The position numbers and the translations under genes are program-made. Below are positions 10,834-22,961 of a stretch of DNA of 64,000 bases, in pieces. The notes under the pieces were generated by a model. It saw nothing but the letters and a program-made list of their open reading frames with translations, had not been told where the DNA came from and made no database searches. Each line of letters starts with the position of its first letter. Position 1 is the stretch's first letter. Source of the DNA: Paracamarosporium sp. OC-R06-R3 (taxonomy: Eukaryota; Ascomycota; Dothideomycetes; Pleosporales; Didymosphaeriaceae). The stretch is from assembly GCA_019828545.1 (NCBI GenBank), contig JACVRA010000259.1, positions 97,914 to 161,913 of the forward strand, given 5' to 3'.

Positions 10834-12600
10834 GGTCGGCTGGGGTGGGATGCTGCTGGACGGGGCAGCGTAGGGTTGGTGTTAAGAATGTAGGGCCGTC
10901 GTGGAAGAGCTCGGAAGGTCCCTGAGACGGGTTCGGGATGATGCCGGTTCGAGATGTGGCGAGTACGCGGCTCGGCTTGGCTCCAGGAACCGCGGCGAGA
11001 GCAGTCGCCGTGCGGGATAAAGATCGTCGGGACGCGGACGCGGTTCGGCGGCGTTAAGGAGCGTTAAGGAGCGTGGAGGCGGATGTTGGGGGGTGTCAGT
11101 TTGGAGGGTCGCTGCTGGCGGATTGGTGAGGTGACGGGGGCGCTGATGAGGTAAGTGTAGCGGGAGCGGGAAGGTGGAAGGTGCCAGCGCCAACGCCGTC
11201 GCAAGGGAAGCCCGTAGAAGCCGGCCAGAAGCCCCGTGAGTGATTCAGCCTAGGATAAGCAGGTGTAGAGTCTTGTTCAGCGTCAGGAGTGCGGCTGTGC
11301 TGTGTCTCAGCAGTAGGGTGCTTTGTTATGGCAACGGCTGCGAGACGCTGCGGGTCGTTCTGGCGGTGAGTGACGTACTGGTCAAGCCACCCGATCGATG
11401 GAGCCAGCCCAGACACAAGAAGAAGGGAATTGGAACTATGACCTAGGGGTGCGAAATGACGGAGAATGGAAAATCGAAGGAGGCTCCGGGCGAGAAGGAC
11501 ACGGCCGGGTGCAGTGTGACAGTAATCAATGGGGGGGACGCAAGGCTTCGCTGCCATGGCCCAGTGGTGAGCGTAGAGGCGTGCTAGGGGACACCAGCAC
11601 CAGCACCAGCACCAGACACCAGACGCCAGACACCAGACACCAGACACTATGCCTCTCCTCACTCATCGGCGCACCTGCATGGCGTCGGCAGCCAATGCCC
11701 GGCAGCTTCGCCGTCAGGTCCATGCACTCGACTCCACGGCTGCTGATGCGAGGCAGGTCAGTCGCCAGCTCTTGGGGGTCGCCGCCCGTGGCCAGTCACA
11801 CACGGCGTGCACCACCATCGATCCACGCCTCGTTGCAGTGGCCATGCCAAATGGCGCAGACGTCCTACGAGGCCTGCAGCATGCGCGCTGCGTCGCGGGC
11901 ACGGCGGCTACAAACACTGGCCCAATCACCACAGGGAGCGGTTTTGGGACCTGAGCGTGCGCACGCCGTGATAGGGCCGCCACGCACGCCTGCAGCGTCC
12001 AGAACCCCGACGAAGCATCCCACGAGTCGTCACGCAGGTCCAATCGACCGCCTCGCTTGCAGAGCAGGCCAGGACCAGAGGGCTGCAGCGAGAGCCCGAC
12101 CAGCGCTCTCGCAGCCTCCCGAGCGTTGCCCTGATCGTCCGCACATGGATGCGAGCCTTCCCGCCATACCGAGACAGCGATCCGTCACGGGGCCTGCGGG
12201 GCCACTCCATTCCGCATGCGGCAGCGCACTCGCTCTCTGTGCCTGATGCGCCGGCGGTTGCATCGCCAAAATCGCCAGGCAGACATTTTGCACCTCGATC
12301 CGGCCCGGATGACAAGCGTTAGAGCCAAAGTAGCCTGCAGTAGACGCTCGCGGTGAATGGCTGATAAGATACGATGCGGGGACAGCGCCACCAAAAGCGG
12401 GGCAATATTCACTACAGCTACCAATCGCGCCTTTCATCGTCCTCTTCAAACACCACTACCCTACACCTACGTGTGAGGGCTTGATTGAGCGCACATCGAG
12501 CCCGACGCTGTTGACCCAGACAAAGTCCGTTGCGGAGCCCTCGTCGGTAGCACGCTGACAACACAGATCGGCCCAGACATCTCCATGGGGGAACCCTACA
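10834..12600. other. GC-rich intergenic region with a CACCAG microsatellite
   Basis: It includes the J-domain promoter and sequence downstream of the metallophosphoesterase gene. Overlapping open frames on both strands reflect high GC content. Their products are Arg/Ser/Pro-rich and have no domain. One simple repeat lies inside (11591-11648). Confidence 0.4.
11591..11648. repeat. Microsatellite (CACCAG/ACACCAG)n
   Basis: About 58 bases consist of CACCAG units that change into ACACCAG and ACGCCAG units. It is noncoding as far as can be seen. Confidence 0.85.
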
Positions 12601-13820
12601 TCACTCTGCGTCGTCGTCCGCTGCCCACACTGGAAGATCGACGTCAACAACAATGGGCTTGTTGAACGTTGTCTTCAGGTGATGGGGTCCGAGGAAGGCC
12701 GCATTGATCATGACGGTTTCCTTGCGCTCACCGGCCTCCACGTCAGGCTCGCGCCCAAGTCCGATCTCGCTACACCCCACCACTTGGCGATGTTCGATCG
12801 CGCCTCCAACCATAAGCTTTGCCCATCCTCTTACCTCACCAGCTACGCCCTCGAGGGACGAGGTCCTTTGAACATCAGGAGGCTGAGGGACGCCCTGTAC
12901 ACCGGACAGGCCCCCACCGAGGGGTTCGCCCTGGCTCACAGGCTCGGGAATATACGCCTGACGTGTCAGCCTACTGTAATTGTCCAAGGAACGCCGTCCC
13001 TTGACACTCAAGTTGACCATTGACTGCTTCTTCCCTATGCCTGGGTCTTCCCACACCTCAACATTCTCCGTCAGGTTTCCGTTCCCCGGGGACTGAAGGT
13101 TCCACCGCACCCTTTCTACACCACGTGCTTCGTGAATGTGGCCGAACACAGACAGCATTGGCCGAACGCGATGAAGGGCGTGGAGCAGAGCCTCACACCC
13201 AGTTCTGTCATCGTGCACAGCCCTGTCACAGTGACCCAGCGGCGGGGTATGCGTCACCACAATGTCTGTATCTGAGGGGATCGCATCCCAAAGCTCTTTG
13301 CCCGTCCCGGGCTTGTATGCAAAAGCCCAGTTCCGGTTGTTGGGCACATTTGGGCTACCATATACCTTGAAGCAGGTCCGCGGACCATCTTTAGCACTCA
13401 AATAGATTGTTGCAGCCTCATTCTCCAAATACGTGATCGACTTCGACTCGGTGAACAGCTTCTTGTTCTCCTCGGAGCTGCGGGTATCCGGCCACCTCGG
13501 GTGACTGAAGCCTCCATTGTTCTGCTCGAAGAAGGGTGCATCCAGCGTCATATCGTGATTCCCTGAAGTGTATAAGCCGGCAAGCAAGTCTAGGAGCAGT
13601 CCACCGCCGCCATACCAGCAATCACAATCTTAGCCTCAAATTCCGCTGCCTCGAGCCACCTCACATTCTTCTCTAGCTCACGCCGACCGCCCCGTTTCGT
13701 CAGGTCGCCCGCATGAATCAGGACGTCGCCTTGTGGCAGCTTAGGCGTCTGGTTGTGCGTATCTGAGATGCAAACTATGCGCGTCTTGCGCGTTTTTCGG
13801 GTGGGAAGTGTAGTCGTCAT
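12601..13820 (-). CDS. Calcineurin-like metallophosphoesterase (MPPED/239FB type)
   Basis: Two exons (13820-13616 and 13562-12601) with a 53-base intron give 388 residues. The metal-binding motifs appear in order: ISDTHN (D-x-H), HAGDL (GD), GNHD (split by the intron), VVTHTPP and FGHIHE. The compact order and the THTPP...GHIHE pair resemble the MPPED1/2 group of class III phosphodiesterases. The substrate is unknown. Roughly 130 residues after GHIHE are poorly conserved in appearance. An upstream in-frame Met at 13952 is possible, but the Met at 13820 gives a compact N-terminus just before the first motif. Confidence 0.87.
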
Positions 13821-15192
13821 ACTGTGCCATATCGAGTCGCGTATAACAAATCTTGTTTCGGCGTCGTAATCGCGAACCAACGTGCTGCTTGCGGTTCGGT
13901 CGATGTTCCTTCTCAGTGCTTGCCTGCCCGCCCGCTCGCTCGAAGCGTCCAACTTGTACGCTTAGTCTGTATGACTCACGGCGTGTACCTCCCAGGCAGC
14001 ACTGAGTCAACTGCAGGATCTTCGCCCTCATGCTGCGAATTGCCCTATACCAGCATCGCGCAGAGGCGCCCCAATACCCATCTAGATACATCTCGCCCCG
14101 CCTCGCCTCGCGAAGATAATCCCCGAAGCACCTATACATACTTTAACGCAAATCCAGCCTGCGCCACACACGTGCGCCACCCCACTCCTCACACTCAACC
14201 GAAGCACCGCCACGCGACCACCTTGTACATCCCATCTCATCCAGGGCATCCCTCGCACGTACTAGCTAGCTACCCTCCGCCTCAAAGCACCCGATCCGTA
14301 CCGTAATGCAAATCAGAAACAATACAATGCACGCGATTCAGGTACACCGCGTAGGTAGCATGGTAAGCAGAGTACGCGTTTAGTACAAAGGTAGTAATAC
14401 CCAGCCTGCCATGTCTGACTGGAGGCTTGGCCGGGAGCAAAGCTGAAGGTACGAACGAGGCGCCATGCGACGAGGCTAGCTTGTGCGAGGGGGGAAGACG
14501 CTAGGATGAGAGGCTGCAATTAGAGTTGCTCACCGCTATGTGGCGGCAGGGGGTATGCTGGGCGTGAGATCGAGCGTGCTGAGATGTTACGTTGGGATGG
14601 AGAGGTTGGTTTGAGACGGGAGTTTTGTGTAATTGGTGGGTGTTCTTGCTGCGTTGGGATGGTGGAGTGTAAGAGACTTGTTTGGGATGGCAATGGGAGG
14701 GGTGTTTTGGGAGGCGGTTTGTGAGGTGAGGTTCTGGGCTGGTGGGGGAGTTAGGCAACAGTAATAGTACCGGTAGTTGTTCCCCCGCTTTTGTACTACG
14801 TTCAAAAGGCTTGGAGGGGTTACGGTGGGTCGCTGCACTCGTTCATGTTCTTGCGGAGAAGGTACGGGTTTTCAAGTTGTGTTGTGGTTAGGGAGAGACA
14901 CAAAATTGCATGTTTGCTGGTGAGGTTGTGAGCGTGAGTTCGGTCGTAACAGGCTTGCTGAATATTGCCTCGAATTATTATTCTAATGATGGGTATTAGA
15001 GCATATTCTTCTGTCCTTTTCAAACTGAATTCCAATAATTAATTATGAGTGTCATAAACGGGCAAACTTGCAAGTTGCTCTTTGGTTAAGAGGATCACAT
15101 GATCACGTGAAAAGCGCTAGTGTCTGGGCGTGTAAGCACCTGTTGTTGACGACTTTGATTCTTTTGCAACATTTACAAAGCTCCGTTCTTGC
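13821..15192. other. Intergenic, divergent promoter region
   Basis: This lies between the metallophosphoesterase (-) and the LPxDIR protein (+). Open frames are low in complexity (Thr/His/Pro or Ser-rich). No gene can be supported. Confidence 0.4.
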
Positions 15193-16239
15193 ATGTCGAA
15201 CGCAGCAGAGCTTAACATGGAGAATTTACTTCAGCCTCCCTTCCGCTTTCTCGACCTCCCAGGAGACATCCGGTTAACCGTTTACGACGCGCTCTTCGAG
15301 ACAACACCTCGCTACCTTTTACAAAAGAACACCAGAGACGCTCGCGAAACTAAGCCGTCTCTTTTTATGCTGTGGTGTTTAGACTACAACCCTGACTCGC
15401 ATGCTGGCCTCCTTTGCGCATCCAAGTCACTAAACGAAGAGGTGAGCGCTCACCTTCATGTTTGGCGCCGCAAAATTCCTTTTACCAGCTACGTCGGCAC
15501 GGATGCCATTAGCACGACTCCATTTACAATCCTCGAGTATATTGTCGTCATTCTAGGGCAGGCAGACAAGGAGCTTCGTTGGAGGGGAGCGACCGCAGTC
15601 TCTCGAGCTGCGGCGTGTCATGAAGATCTTCTGTCGGATGCCAATAAGAGAGTCACTATGCATGCAGCAGACAGAGTTATGAACGGAATGTCAGTAAAAA
15701 GGCGCCGTAAATTTGTAAAGGAGCTCCTCGACGTGTATCTCAGCCGTGTCACAAAACAGCATCACGATGCGGCCACCAAATCCCCACTACTTCTCAAGTT
15801 TGCACTTCGACCTTCTAGAGTGGGCTCTACCTCGATCAGCGGCTTGAGTGCTTTTAGGAATATCTTCGACTTTTTGACGCCTTCGATCGACGGGAACCAC
15901 ATCTTTGATGGTCCAAAAGTTCATGTCCGGTTTCTCTTTCCACTTGCGAATGTCCAGTCTGCAAAGAAACATTTGTTTCCATCTGGGGTCTTTGGTGCAA
16001 TAAATTCTTCACCTAGAAGGATGGTGACGGCTCTCGAGAGGGCCATTGAATAAGATATGAACATCGACCTGTTTTGTGTAGGGAGAGATGAGAATCATGT
16101 CATAGAGATCTTGGGCGAAAAACTGCCGCCTCACTACAAGGTGGTCATGAATTTGTGGCCAACACCGGAAGGAGACGGTGTGAAACTAATAATTGTACCA
16201 GCTTCAGATATGGAAGTGGACATGGTTTCTTCGTGGTGA
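15193..16239 (+). pseudogene. LPxDIR (F-box-like/2EXR-type) protein interrupted by an in-frame TAA
   Basis: An intronless frame from 15193 encodes 286 residues to a TAA at 16051-16053. It then continues in the same frame for 61 more sense codons to a TGA at 16239. The N-terminus has FRFLDLPGDIRLTVYDALF, the LPxEIRxxIY-type opening of a large group of fungal proteins of unknown role. The part after the stop (EILGEKLPPHYKVVMNLWP and onward) has ordinary protein composition. So it is either a gene broken by one nonsense change (CAA to TAA would fit) or a shorter active gene with a drifting remnant. Its stop lies about 30 bases from the convergent gene at 16271. Confidence 0.6.
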
Positions 16240-16270
16240 CTTGATTGAGTTTTCTGACTTGGAAGTAGTC

Positions 16271-17170
16271 TTATGACTTCCACTCTAGCGGCTCCTCGAT
16301 CCACAGCACCGCCTCTTCCATCCATCCTCCTACCCTCCACGGCCTGAGATCCTGCGGGAAATACCTTCTTTCTTCCTCGCCACTAGCCTTACCCTGCAAC
16401 ATCTCGACCCAGCATCCGCGCGCTCTCGCCACCTTACCACCGCCTTCAAACGCACACCACCGATCGGTACCCGCGGCGACCGCAATCTCATTCTTCGCAC
16501 TGACATCGTAAGGATCAACCTTCACCCCGTTGTCAAGCTCAGTCGCCATAGCACGCTTATGCCCCGCCGCCTCTGGAATCGGTGGTTGGACAAACATAAT
16601 CTTCAGCGGGATGTACTCCATGTTCACCGGCATTGCAGGTACCCATCTCCACGGCGCAAGCGAACATGCAAAGAATGGCGCCACGCCATCTCCTTCCACG
16701 GTCCTAGGCGCAAACACCTTCACAGTAAGCTTCTCCGGCGTCGGCGCACCCTTTTTCACCACGGGTGCGGAGAACTCAAATCGAGCGAGATGTTTCGGGA
16801 TGTTCCAGTTTAGACGGCCATTGTACGTGGTAGTACGCTGCGAGACGTAAATGCGCGCTACGCGGAGTGCTTTCTTGGGGATCTTGGGCGGGCCAGCGGA
16901 AGGGTGCGGCACAGTAAAGCTTCCTGGTACCAGGACGAGCTCGTCGTAGGGTCCTACGGGCGTCTCTGTGTAACGGACAATCATTATTGCGCCGAAGCCG
17001 CCTGCGAATTCGCCCAGAGAGTCGTCATTCCATGCTTCTTCAAGAGGATCATAAAGGCCGGGTGGTAGAGAGGGGAACTTCAGGAAGAGCATATAACTTT
17101 CTGCTTTCAGAGTCCAGGGTGCGTGGACACGCTGCACGGGATGTTGTTCCGTCTCCATATTTGATCTCAA
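16271..17170 (-). CDS. Acetoacetate-decarboxylase-superfamily-like protein
   Basis: This is a single exon of 299 residues (Met at 17170, or a second Met four codons later). The region VRYTETPVGPYDELVLVPGSF, the following KKALRVARIYVSQRTTTYNGRLNWNIPKHLARF stretch and the later VFAPRTVEGDG part fit the fungal group of ADC-like beta-barrel proteins. In true decarboxylases a lysine forms a Schiff base. I cannot place that lysine here with confidence, so enzyme activity is not claimed. Some fungal members sit in secondary-metabolite clusters, but the neighbours here do not suggest one. Confidence 0.65.
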   Translation of the reverse strand: MRSNMETEQHPVQRVHAPWTLKAESYMLFLKFPSLPPGLYDPLEEAWNDDSLGEFAGGFGAIMIVRYTETPVGPYDELVLVPGSFTVPHPSAGPPKIPKKALRVARIYVSQRTTTYNGRLNWNIPKHLARFEFSAPVVKKGAPTPEKLTVKVFAPRTVEGDGVAPFFACSLAPWRWVPAMPVNMEYIPLKIMFVQPPIPEAAGHKRAMATELDNGVKVDPYDVSAKNEIAVAAGTDRWCAFEGGGKVARARGCWVEMLQGKASGEEERRYFPQDLRPWRVGGWMEEAVLWIEEPLEWKS

Positions 17171-18573
17171 TTGACCTTGGCAAGATGCTGTTGTTAGAAT
17201 ACGTCGTGGGGAGACGCAATCTCGCGGCTGCTAGCAAAGCGGCACGGGTGATCTCGTGCGATAGGTGTACCAGGGACTGCGCCCAACCCCAGAGAGAATA
17301 GAAAAGCTCCAGAGATAAAGTGAGAGCAGATATCCACAACTTTGGTACACCCGTAACAGTGATAGCTAACCGATCTGACATGCCTACAATATCCAACTCC
17401 TTGCTTACCCGACCCTGGAAATACCGAGGATTCACGTGTCATGTCGCGCCACACGCCTTCACTGCCCACGTCGCACAGATTCTCTATTCGGTCACTTGCC
17501 CGGGAAACGTCACGCAAACAGCATATCAATATATAGGTAAGCATGGTGGCAGCTGTATAATGATGATGACCAGAATGGTAATACTGGTAAAAGGAGGGGG
17601 ATTTGCGTTAATTCGAGTTCTGCCGTGTGTACGGCGGGTCACGCGGTCGCGAGGAATGGGGGCGGAAAGTCACCTTAGCTGAAAGGTGCAGATCTCGGCA
17701 CTGGCGTGTGGGGTGCGATGCGTACAATTGACCTATGAAGACTAAGGGTTTCTGAAGGCCAGGATGTTGATTTCAATGTTAAAGAAGCCTGGGTGGTATT
17801 CAGTGATTATGCTTGTATGAAGTTGCAGAGGACATGATAAACCTTGCCGAGTTACACATCACAGATTCATCGTAGATTATAAAACAAATTGTATCGAATT
17901 GTTAAACAGTGTATCAAAAAATCAAAACAAAACCAAAGGTTGCAATCCTGAAGTTCTCCGTGCTCATGTAGCTCGTCCATGTAGGCGGAAGGTAGCGCCG
18001 AAATTAGTGGGAATGTCCAAGCAAACGCCAATGCCAATGTCCCATGCTGAGGAAACCAAAAGCCAATAGCGTACAGAAGCGGGAAAGTCGCGTGTGAACT
18101 TGACACCATGGTCGTTCCGCCAAATGCTCGTACTACCGTATGCGCACACAGCGCCCAAAACCACGAAACAGGAATGAAGAATGAAATCAAGACAAAACAA
18201 AGTCGAATGAAATATGGCAATGTCCGGTAGAAAAATAACATAGTACAAGGCCATCATGTATGAGCCTGGCCATAGTCGGTACAAGGCCTTTGTGTATGGG
18301 TTTGGCCTTCAGTCGGTATTTTAACAAATTGAAGTCGATCAGAGAAGTTGACTGCGGAGCAAGAGCTTCGATCGAGTCGATGTAGGAGAGTTCGCCTCAA
18401 AGGCAAGTGATACTTCTAGTGAACCTAAAGTAGCGGAAATACTTGGACCGGCCATCATTTTCGATTGGGTTCTAGTCGACAGTGACAGCCTCAGTAGGGC
18501 CATGATGGCCCTCCTTGTCAGGCTTCTAGTCGGAATGAACGGTCCCACGTTGCTGGTTCTCATCGGAGAGATG
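17171..18573. other. Intergenic, with a possible small membrane protein and a tandem repeat
   Basis: There is no firm gene. A minus-strand frame at 17867-18241 encodes 124 hydrophobic residues with two or three possible membrane spans. It lacks a recognised domain and overlaps another long frame, so it is not called. A pair of imperfect 36-37-base repeats lies at 18243-18315. Confidence 0.35.
18243..18315. repeat. Two imperfect tandem copies of about 36 bases
   Basis: Copies at 18243-18278 and 18279-18315 both begin GTACAAGGCC and end AGTCG, with substitutions and one indel between them. Confidence 0.75.
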
Positions 18574-20454
18574 TTAGGAACGCTCTTCTATAAGGTCCGG
18601 AATATCGCCTGTGGTTGAGCTAGGTGTGCTCAGCGACGAGGAACTATCTCCCTCCCAGGATTGGATCCAATTTTCTTCCGGAGACCAAGGGAACTCATTA
18701 TTATAAGCTTCTTCGACCACTTCTTCGACTCGAAGCTGGTTGTCTTCCTCTGCAGTCGATGTCAGCTGATCGCCCATCTCCACTTCGTTCACATCGTTGC
18801 TGACTCCGGTCCCGTCGTGGTCATCTTGAGTAGCACTAGGCGCACCAGTTACGGTGTTGCCGCCTGAGCTGCCGTTGGAGATCCTGCTGGCTGACGATGT
18901 GTTGCGCTGGTGAGTTCTGCGAGACAGGCGTTGGTACTCTTGGATTGTCAAGGCGTGCTTGTCAAACAGGGGCGCGTCGTATAACAAAGGCGCTAGATTT
19001 GATGGCTCAACGACACCAACCGGACGTGGGCATCCAAGTGCAAAATCGTCGTGCATTGTCGTGCGATCATTTGCCACCTTACTAGCCTTGGCGCCTGCAA
19101 GGGTGTAGAGAAGAGACCAGCGTTGCTCTGAGGAATCGAAGTGTTGCCTGAAATGTTGAGCTAGTTCGCGTGGGATATAGAAATTGATGCTCCCCTCATT
19201 TCCTTTGAGTTGACGGTCGCGAATACAGCGCATGTACTCATGGACCATCTTGACAACATATGGACCACAGGGACCTCCATCCCAACCGATATTTGCATTG
19301 TGCTCCCACTGCTGTGGAGCAGCCCATTCGATGCGGAAATCGTATTTTTCCCCGAGCAAGTTGCCAATGGCATATGAGAAACTCTCACCTAGGCCTTGCC
19401 AATTCTCATCGTCTCTATATAACCCATCGACATAATGTGCCCGAAGGTTGGGGCGGTCGATGGCCAGAAGGGCCCAGTGATGGCCGTGAATTTGTTCTGC
19501 AGACGTCTGAGCCATACCGTCATTGAGAGGTACAAAGATCCATTTCTTGTCTTCGAACATTGTCTTATATTCTCGCAGTTCGTTCATCGACGCATCGTCA
19601 ACTGAGGTCGCGGCAAACTGCAAACACTGTGCAGTGAAAGAGCTTGCGATCCCAACACCGTTCGCCTCACCATCGAAGTAGAGCGAGATTAGCTCAAGCG
19701 CAACGTCTAGAACATTGTCCTTGTACCAACAGTTCTCGCCGAATTGCTGGACAATAGTATGGAAGTCTTCGTTCGACAACGACGCATTACCAATGTGAAG
19801 GTATGTTTCTTGGTTGCAGGGAGGGAAAACATAACCCCAGCGATGGAAGTTCCGGTACCGAAGCGGGTCTGGCAGCGGGAGCTGGTCTCGACGTCGTAGC
19901 GGCTCGTCTGTCTCTCGAGAAGAGATTTGAACTTTGCCAAGCTCCAATCGCTCCGCGCGCGACTGTGTCGGGCCTGTGAAATGTTCGACAAAACGTGCGT
20001 AGTCGTAGGCAGAGTAGTCGCGCGTCTGTTGGATAGCCCCTGGGGCAAGTGAGGCATCTATTGTGTATCGGCGGGACAATGGCGATGGACGGACATGGGC
20101 CGTTGGCGGCAGCTCGCGACCAAATCCACGTGAGGAAATGACGTAGAGCGTGTTGGACTCGAAGCTCATGACGGATCCTGTGTTATTAAAAACGAGCGCG
20201 CCGCGATTGTGGACGTCAATCGGCGCCAATTGCTGTTGAGTTGCGCTCGCTGTGAGCGGTGATGTGCTGTCCATTTTGGGAAGGGAATAGCGAAAGCGTG
20301 GGGTGAATATAGAGCTTATTTTCTCAGACAGCTTTCGCTTTTTTGATTGCGGCGGTTGAGCGTTCGCGTCGGTTGCAGTGTCGCTCGAGGTGCGCAGGTT
20401 GTGCTTGTTTTCAGTGGGAAGCGGGAGAGTGTCGACCTCAAAAGAGGTTTTCAT
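18574..20454 (-). CDS. Ulp1/SENP-like cysteine protease (C48 family)
   Basis: This is a single exon of 626 residues. A basic, probably nuclear N-terminus (SKKRKLSEK) and a disordered region precede a C-terminal-half protease domain. The triad fits the C48 order: His in HGHHWALLAID (about residue 325), Asp in HYVDGL (about 342) and Cys in GGPCGPYVV (about 395). A Gln in PQQW before the Cys suits the oxyanion hole. The entry strand FHTIVQQFGENCWYKDNVLD matches the Ulp1 start, where the substrate tail is gripped. The likely role is removal of SUMO or a related modifier, but sequence alone does not decide the modifier. About 200 disordered residues follow the domain. Confidence 0.8.
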   Translation of the reverse strand: MKTSFEVDTLPLPTENKHNLRTSSDTATDANAQPPQSKKRKLSEKISSIFTPRFRYSLPKMDSTSPLTASATQQQLAPIDVHNRGALVFNNTGSVMSFESNTLYVISSRGFGRELPPTAHVRPSPLSRRYTIDASLAPGAIQQTRDYSAYDYARFVEHFTGPTQSRAERLELGKVQISSRETDEPLRRRDQLPLPDPLRYRNFHRWGYVFPPCNQETYLHIGNASLSNEDFHTIVQQFGENCWYKDNVLDVALELISLYFDGEANGVGIASSFTAQCLQFAATSVDDASMNELREYKTMFEDKKWIFVPLNDGMAQTSAEQIHGHHWALLAIDRPNLRAHYVDGLYRDDENWQGLGESFSYAIGNLLGEKYDFRIEWAAPQQWEHNANIGWDGGPCGPYVVKMVHEYMRCIRDRQLKGNEGSINFYIPRELAQHFRQHFDSSEQRWSLLYTLAGAKASKVANDRTTMHDDFALGCPRPVGVVEPSNLAPLLYDAPLFDKHALTIQEYQRLSRRTHQRNTSSASRISNGSSGGNTVTGAPSATQDDHDGTGVSNDVNEVEMGDQLTSTAEEDNQLRVEEVVEEAYNNEFPWSPEENWIQSWEGDSSSSLSTPSSTTGDIPDLIEERS

Positions 20455-21257
20455 AATCTAGTGAATAACGGTGCTGGTGCAGAGTAAATTACAATAGTCT
20501 GCGCAGCACTATTGTTATAGCGACCTGTCACGTGTGATTGGCGGCCTGCGTTTGCTTTCAACCCGGCAAGGTGGGGTTTCAAGTGAAGTGAAGGCTGGTT
20601 TGTGACCGAATGAACCCACTGTAGGATGGTTAGGCAAAATATTCCAGAGCGAAGACATATGTATACTGACAGGGAGATGGATAAAAATGTATTTCTGGTA
20701 CCCGCTTTTTGTACCATGTTCACTATTGGTACTGGCACAGGACCACTAGTGCCAGCCGCACGAGCAGCGACTCTATCAACGCAGGTCATGTGATGTTTAG
20801 AGCCTCGTGATTATCTTGTAAACAAGCTGTTTCATGCGACACGGGTGACATCGCTCTCTTCATACCTTGGCTTTCCTAGCAAACTGCGCGAGACACCAAG
20901 AGCGCGGCTTATGGCAATGGAAACTATGGGAGCGTGCGTAAGCGAAACTATTCTGTGGCACAGGCACGTCGCTTGAAAGCGGGTCTTCTCAATATACGAT
21001 CAAGCGATACCGTAACTTGCTCCACGGGCTGAGTAATGCGAGCTGGCTGTTTACATTTCCTTCGCGCCAAACCTAGCGGTGTGCCGGGCCCACAAACATT
21101 TTACGAATCTAGTCATGGTCTGTCAATTTGTTCCAGAGCTTGATGCATTATCTGAGACCGACCTTTACTTTGTGCATTCCTGAGGATTGGGCTACCGGCA
21201 CTACCATAACGATCGAGAACCTCTAATCAATATTAGTCTTTGGCTTCGTGCGAGCTT
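20455..21257. other. Intergenic, no gene seen
   Basis: This lies upstream of the protease gene and downstream of the Zn2Cys6 gene. Short frames only. Confidence 0.4.
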
Positions 21258-22961
21258 CTACCGAAACAACATATCTCGAAAGGAATACTTACTGCTCTTG
21301 TCATGATTTAGACGGTCCATGCCGCATTTCCAAGCCTTCCACGCATCAAATCCACTCGAGTTACGAATAGGTACCGTTATATGCCTCAATCGCTCCACAT
21401 CTTTTTGGTCGATCTTTGGGTGGCACGACTGATGAGCAGAGAGCGTACGGACCAAGAAGGTACCGGCATGGGATAGGCTCACAGCCGTCAGAATCCCGAG
21501 ATCGGTTTTGAGGAAATACTTCGCACTAAGCGCGATGCATATGCAGTATTTGAGAAGACTAAATCTTGTCGCGTGGGCCCTCTCTCTTCTCGATTCAGTC
21601 GTTGCAGAAAATTTGCTGTATGCCAGGTCCATTGTCGCATATAGAATCGCGCAAGAAGTCCAGTATATAGTCATAGCATAAAGATGGGCGAGTCCGATAC
21701 GCCCTAGAATATCAGGTATGTTGGCTTGCTGCGCCGGACTGTCCATACCCTTGCGAAGAGCATCTATGTCATCTGGACGTGCTTGTTCGAATAGAGAAAC
21801 GAAGTTGCTATACCACGTCTGTAATTCGGTATCGATATCCAGACACCGATTTATGAAGATGTGCACTCTTTGAAGCGTTTCATGAGTGTGATCATGAGTG
21901 CCGAGTAAGTCCCACTCTTCAAGAATTTCGGGGATCTTGACCAGAACATCCATTGCCGTATCGACCGCGTCCTTCCGTCTGTTGGTCCAAGGTCTAGTCA
22001 TCCATTCATGCCTAGATAGAAACGTGGCTTTTCTATCAGAGAGAGCAGATATGACACCATTGTAGCGCGTTTCCAGGAAAAGTTCATGAGTTCCGGGTTG
22101 AGAGAATGCTTCTGGTGGATGAAAGCGAACAAGATTTAACAAACCACCTACATGTCCTTTCCAGTTCTGCGCCGATGCGTTGATATCATTGAGTTGCTAT
22201 GAAATCAGCTTGAGTCTTGTCTTTAGTCAGGAGATACGTACCTCGTAGAGCGCTAACAGGCGGCAGCAATTCAACACGTCGAACGGCTTTACCTCGCCCG
22301 GTGTCTTCAACTCTTTGGCAAATAGTGATAGTGCTTTGCCGTACAGTTCCATACCCCGTCGCATGAGAAACATGTCTTGCTTATCTCTACCAACCTTTGA
22401 GGTGCTCAATGCAAGCAACGCGCATCTCAGAACCTCGCTTTGGGGTGTACAGTGGGAGGTATATTCAGCCCATTTGATCCCCTGGTATATGCAAGAGGTA
22501 TTATGAGAAGTTGCCGTGATAGACTTTGGTAAATACAAGCTCCAAAAGATATCATAATACCCAATTTCGATCGATGTTCGATACAAGCTTTCGGTAAGCG
22601 CGGTCGTAGAAGATGTTTCACAATTTGTGCTTGGTCGCCGCGCCTGATATTGTGACCTCTTCGTCACCGGCTTGTAAGTTCCTTTTCCCGAGTCGTTGGT
22701 ATGGACTAAAATGATGCTACGCTCGTATCCGCCGCATACGTAATTACCGCGTATGCAATTCCCACATACTGGCCGTGATAGATCGCACTGAGAGTATCAA
22801 TATCAGCCGATTCTTCACACATATACTGCGTGCATTGGTAGTACTATACGTACTTTCTTTTTCCGTTGACGACAAGTAGAACACCCTGTCCAAGTCAGCG
22901 AGCCGTGGTGTGCCGGGAGTTTGGGTTAGGTACCTTTGGATCGACCAGGAACACCCACCAT
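21258..22961 (-). CDS. Zn2Cys6 fungal transcription factor
   Basis: The N-terminus is spread over three exons (22961-22934, 22885-22854, 22787-22242) and continues from 22196. The splices rebuild a complete binuclear zinc cluster starting MVGVPGRSKGCSTCRQRKKK and continuing CDLSRPVCGNC...C, so all six cysteines are present. The opening VPGRSKGC is typical of one large Pezizomycotina subgroup. The middle part has the usual helical regulatory region (SEVLRCALLALS, KALSLFAKEL, DVLNCCRLLALYE). The last exon may be spliced again at a GTAAGT near 21291, which would replace the final residues, so the C-terminus is uncertain. Target genes are unknown, and the nearest neighbours do not form an obvious pathway. 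Confidence 0.82.

Noticed and set aside
11398..12246. Long plus-strand frame of 282 codons
   Set aside because: It runs through a GC-rich region and a CACCAG microsatellite. The product is low in complexity with no domain, and overlapping frames of similar length exist on both strands.
17867..18284. Hydrophobic minus-strand frames that could be a small membrane protein
   Set aside because: Two overlapping frames both look hydrophobic, neither has a domain or a clear start, and hydrophobicity can arise from AT-rich sequence.
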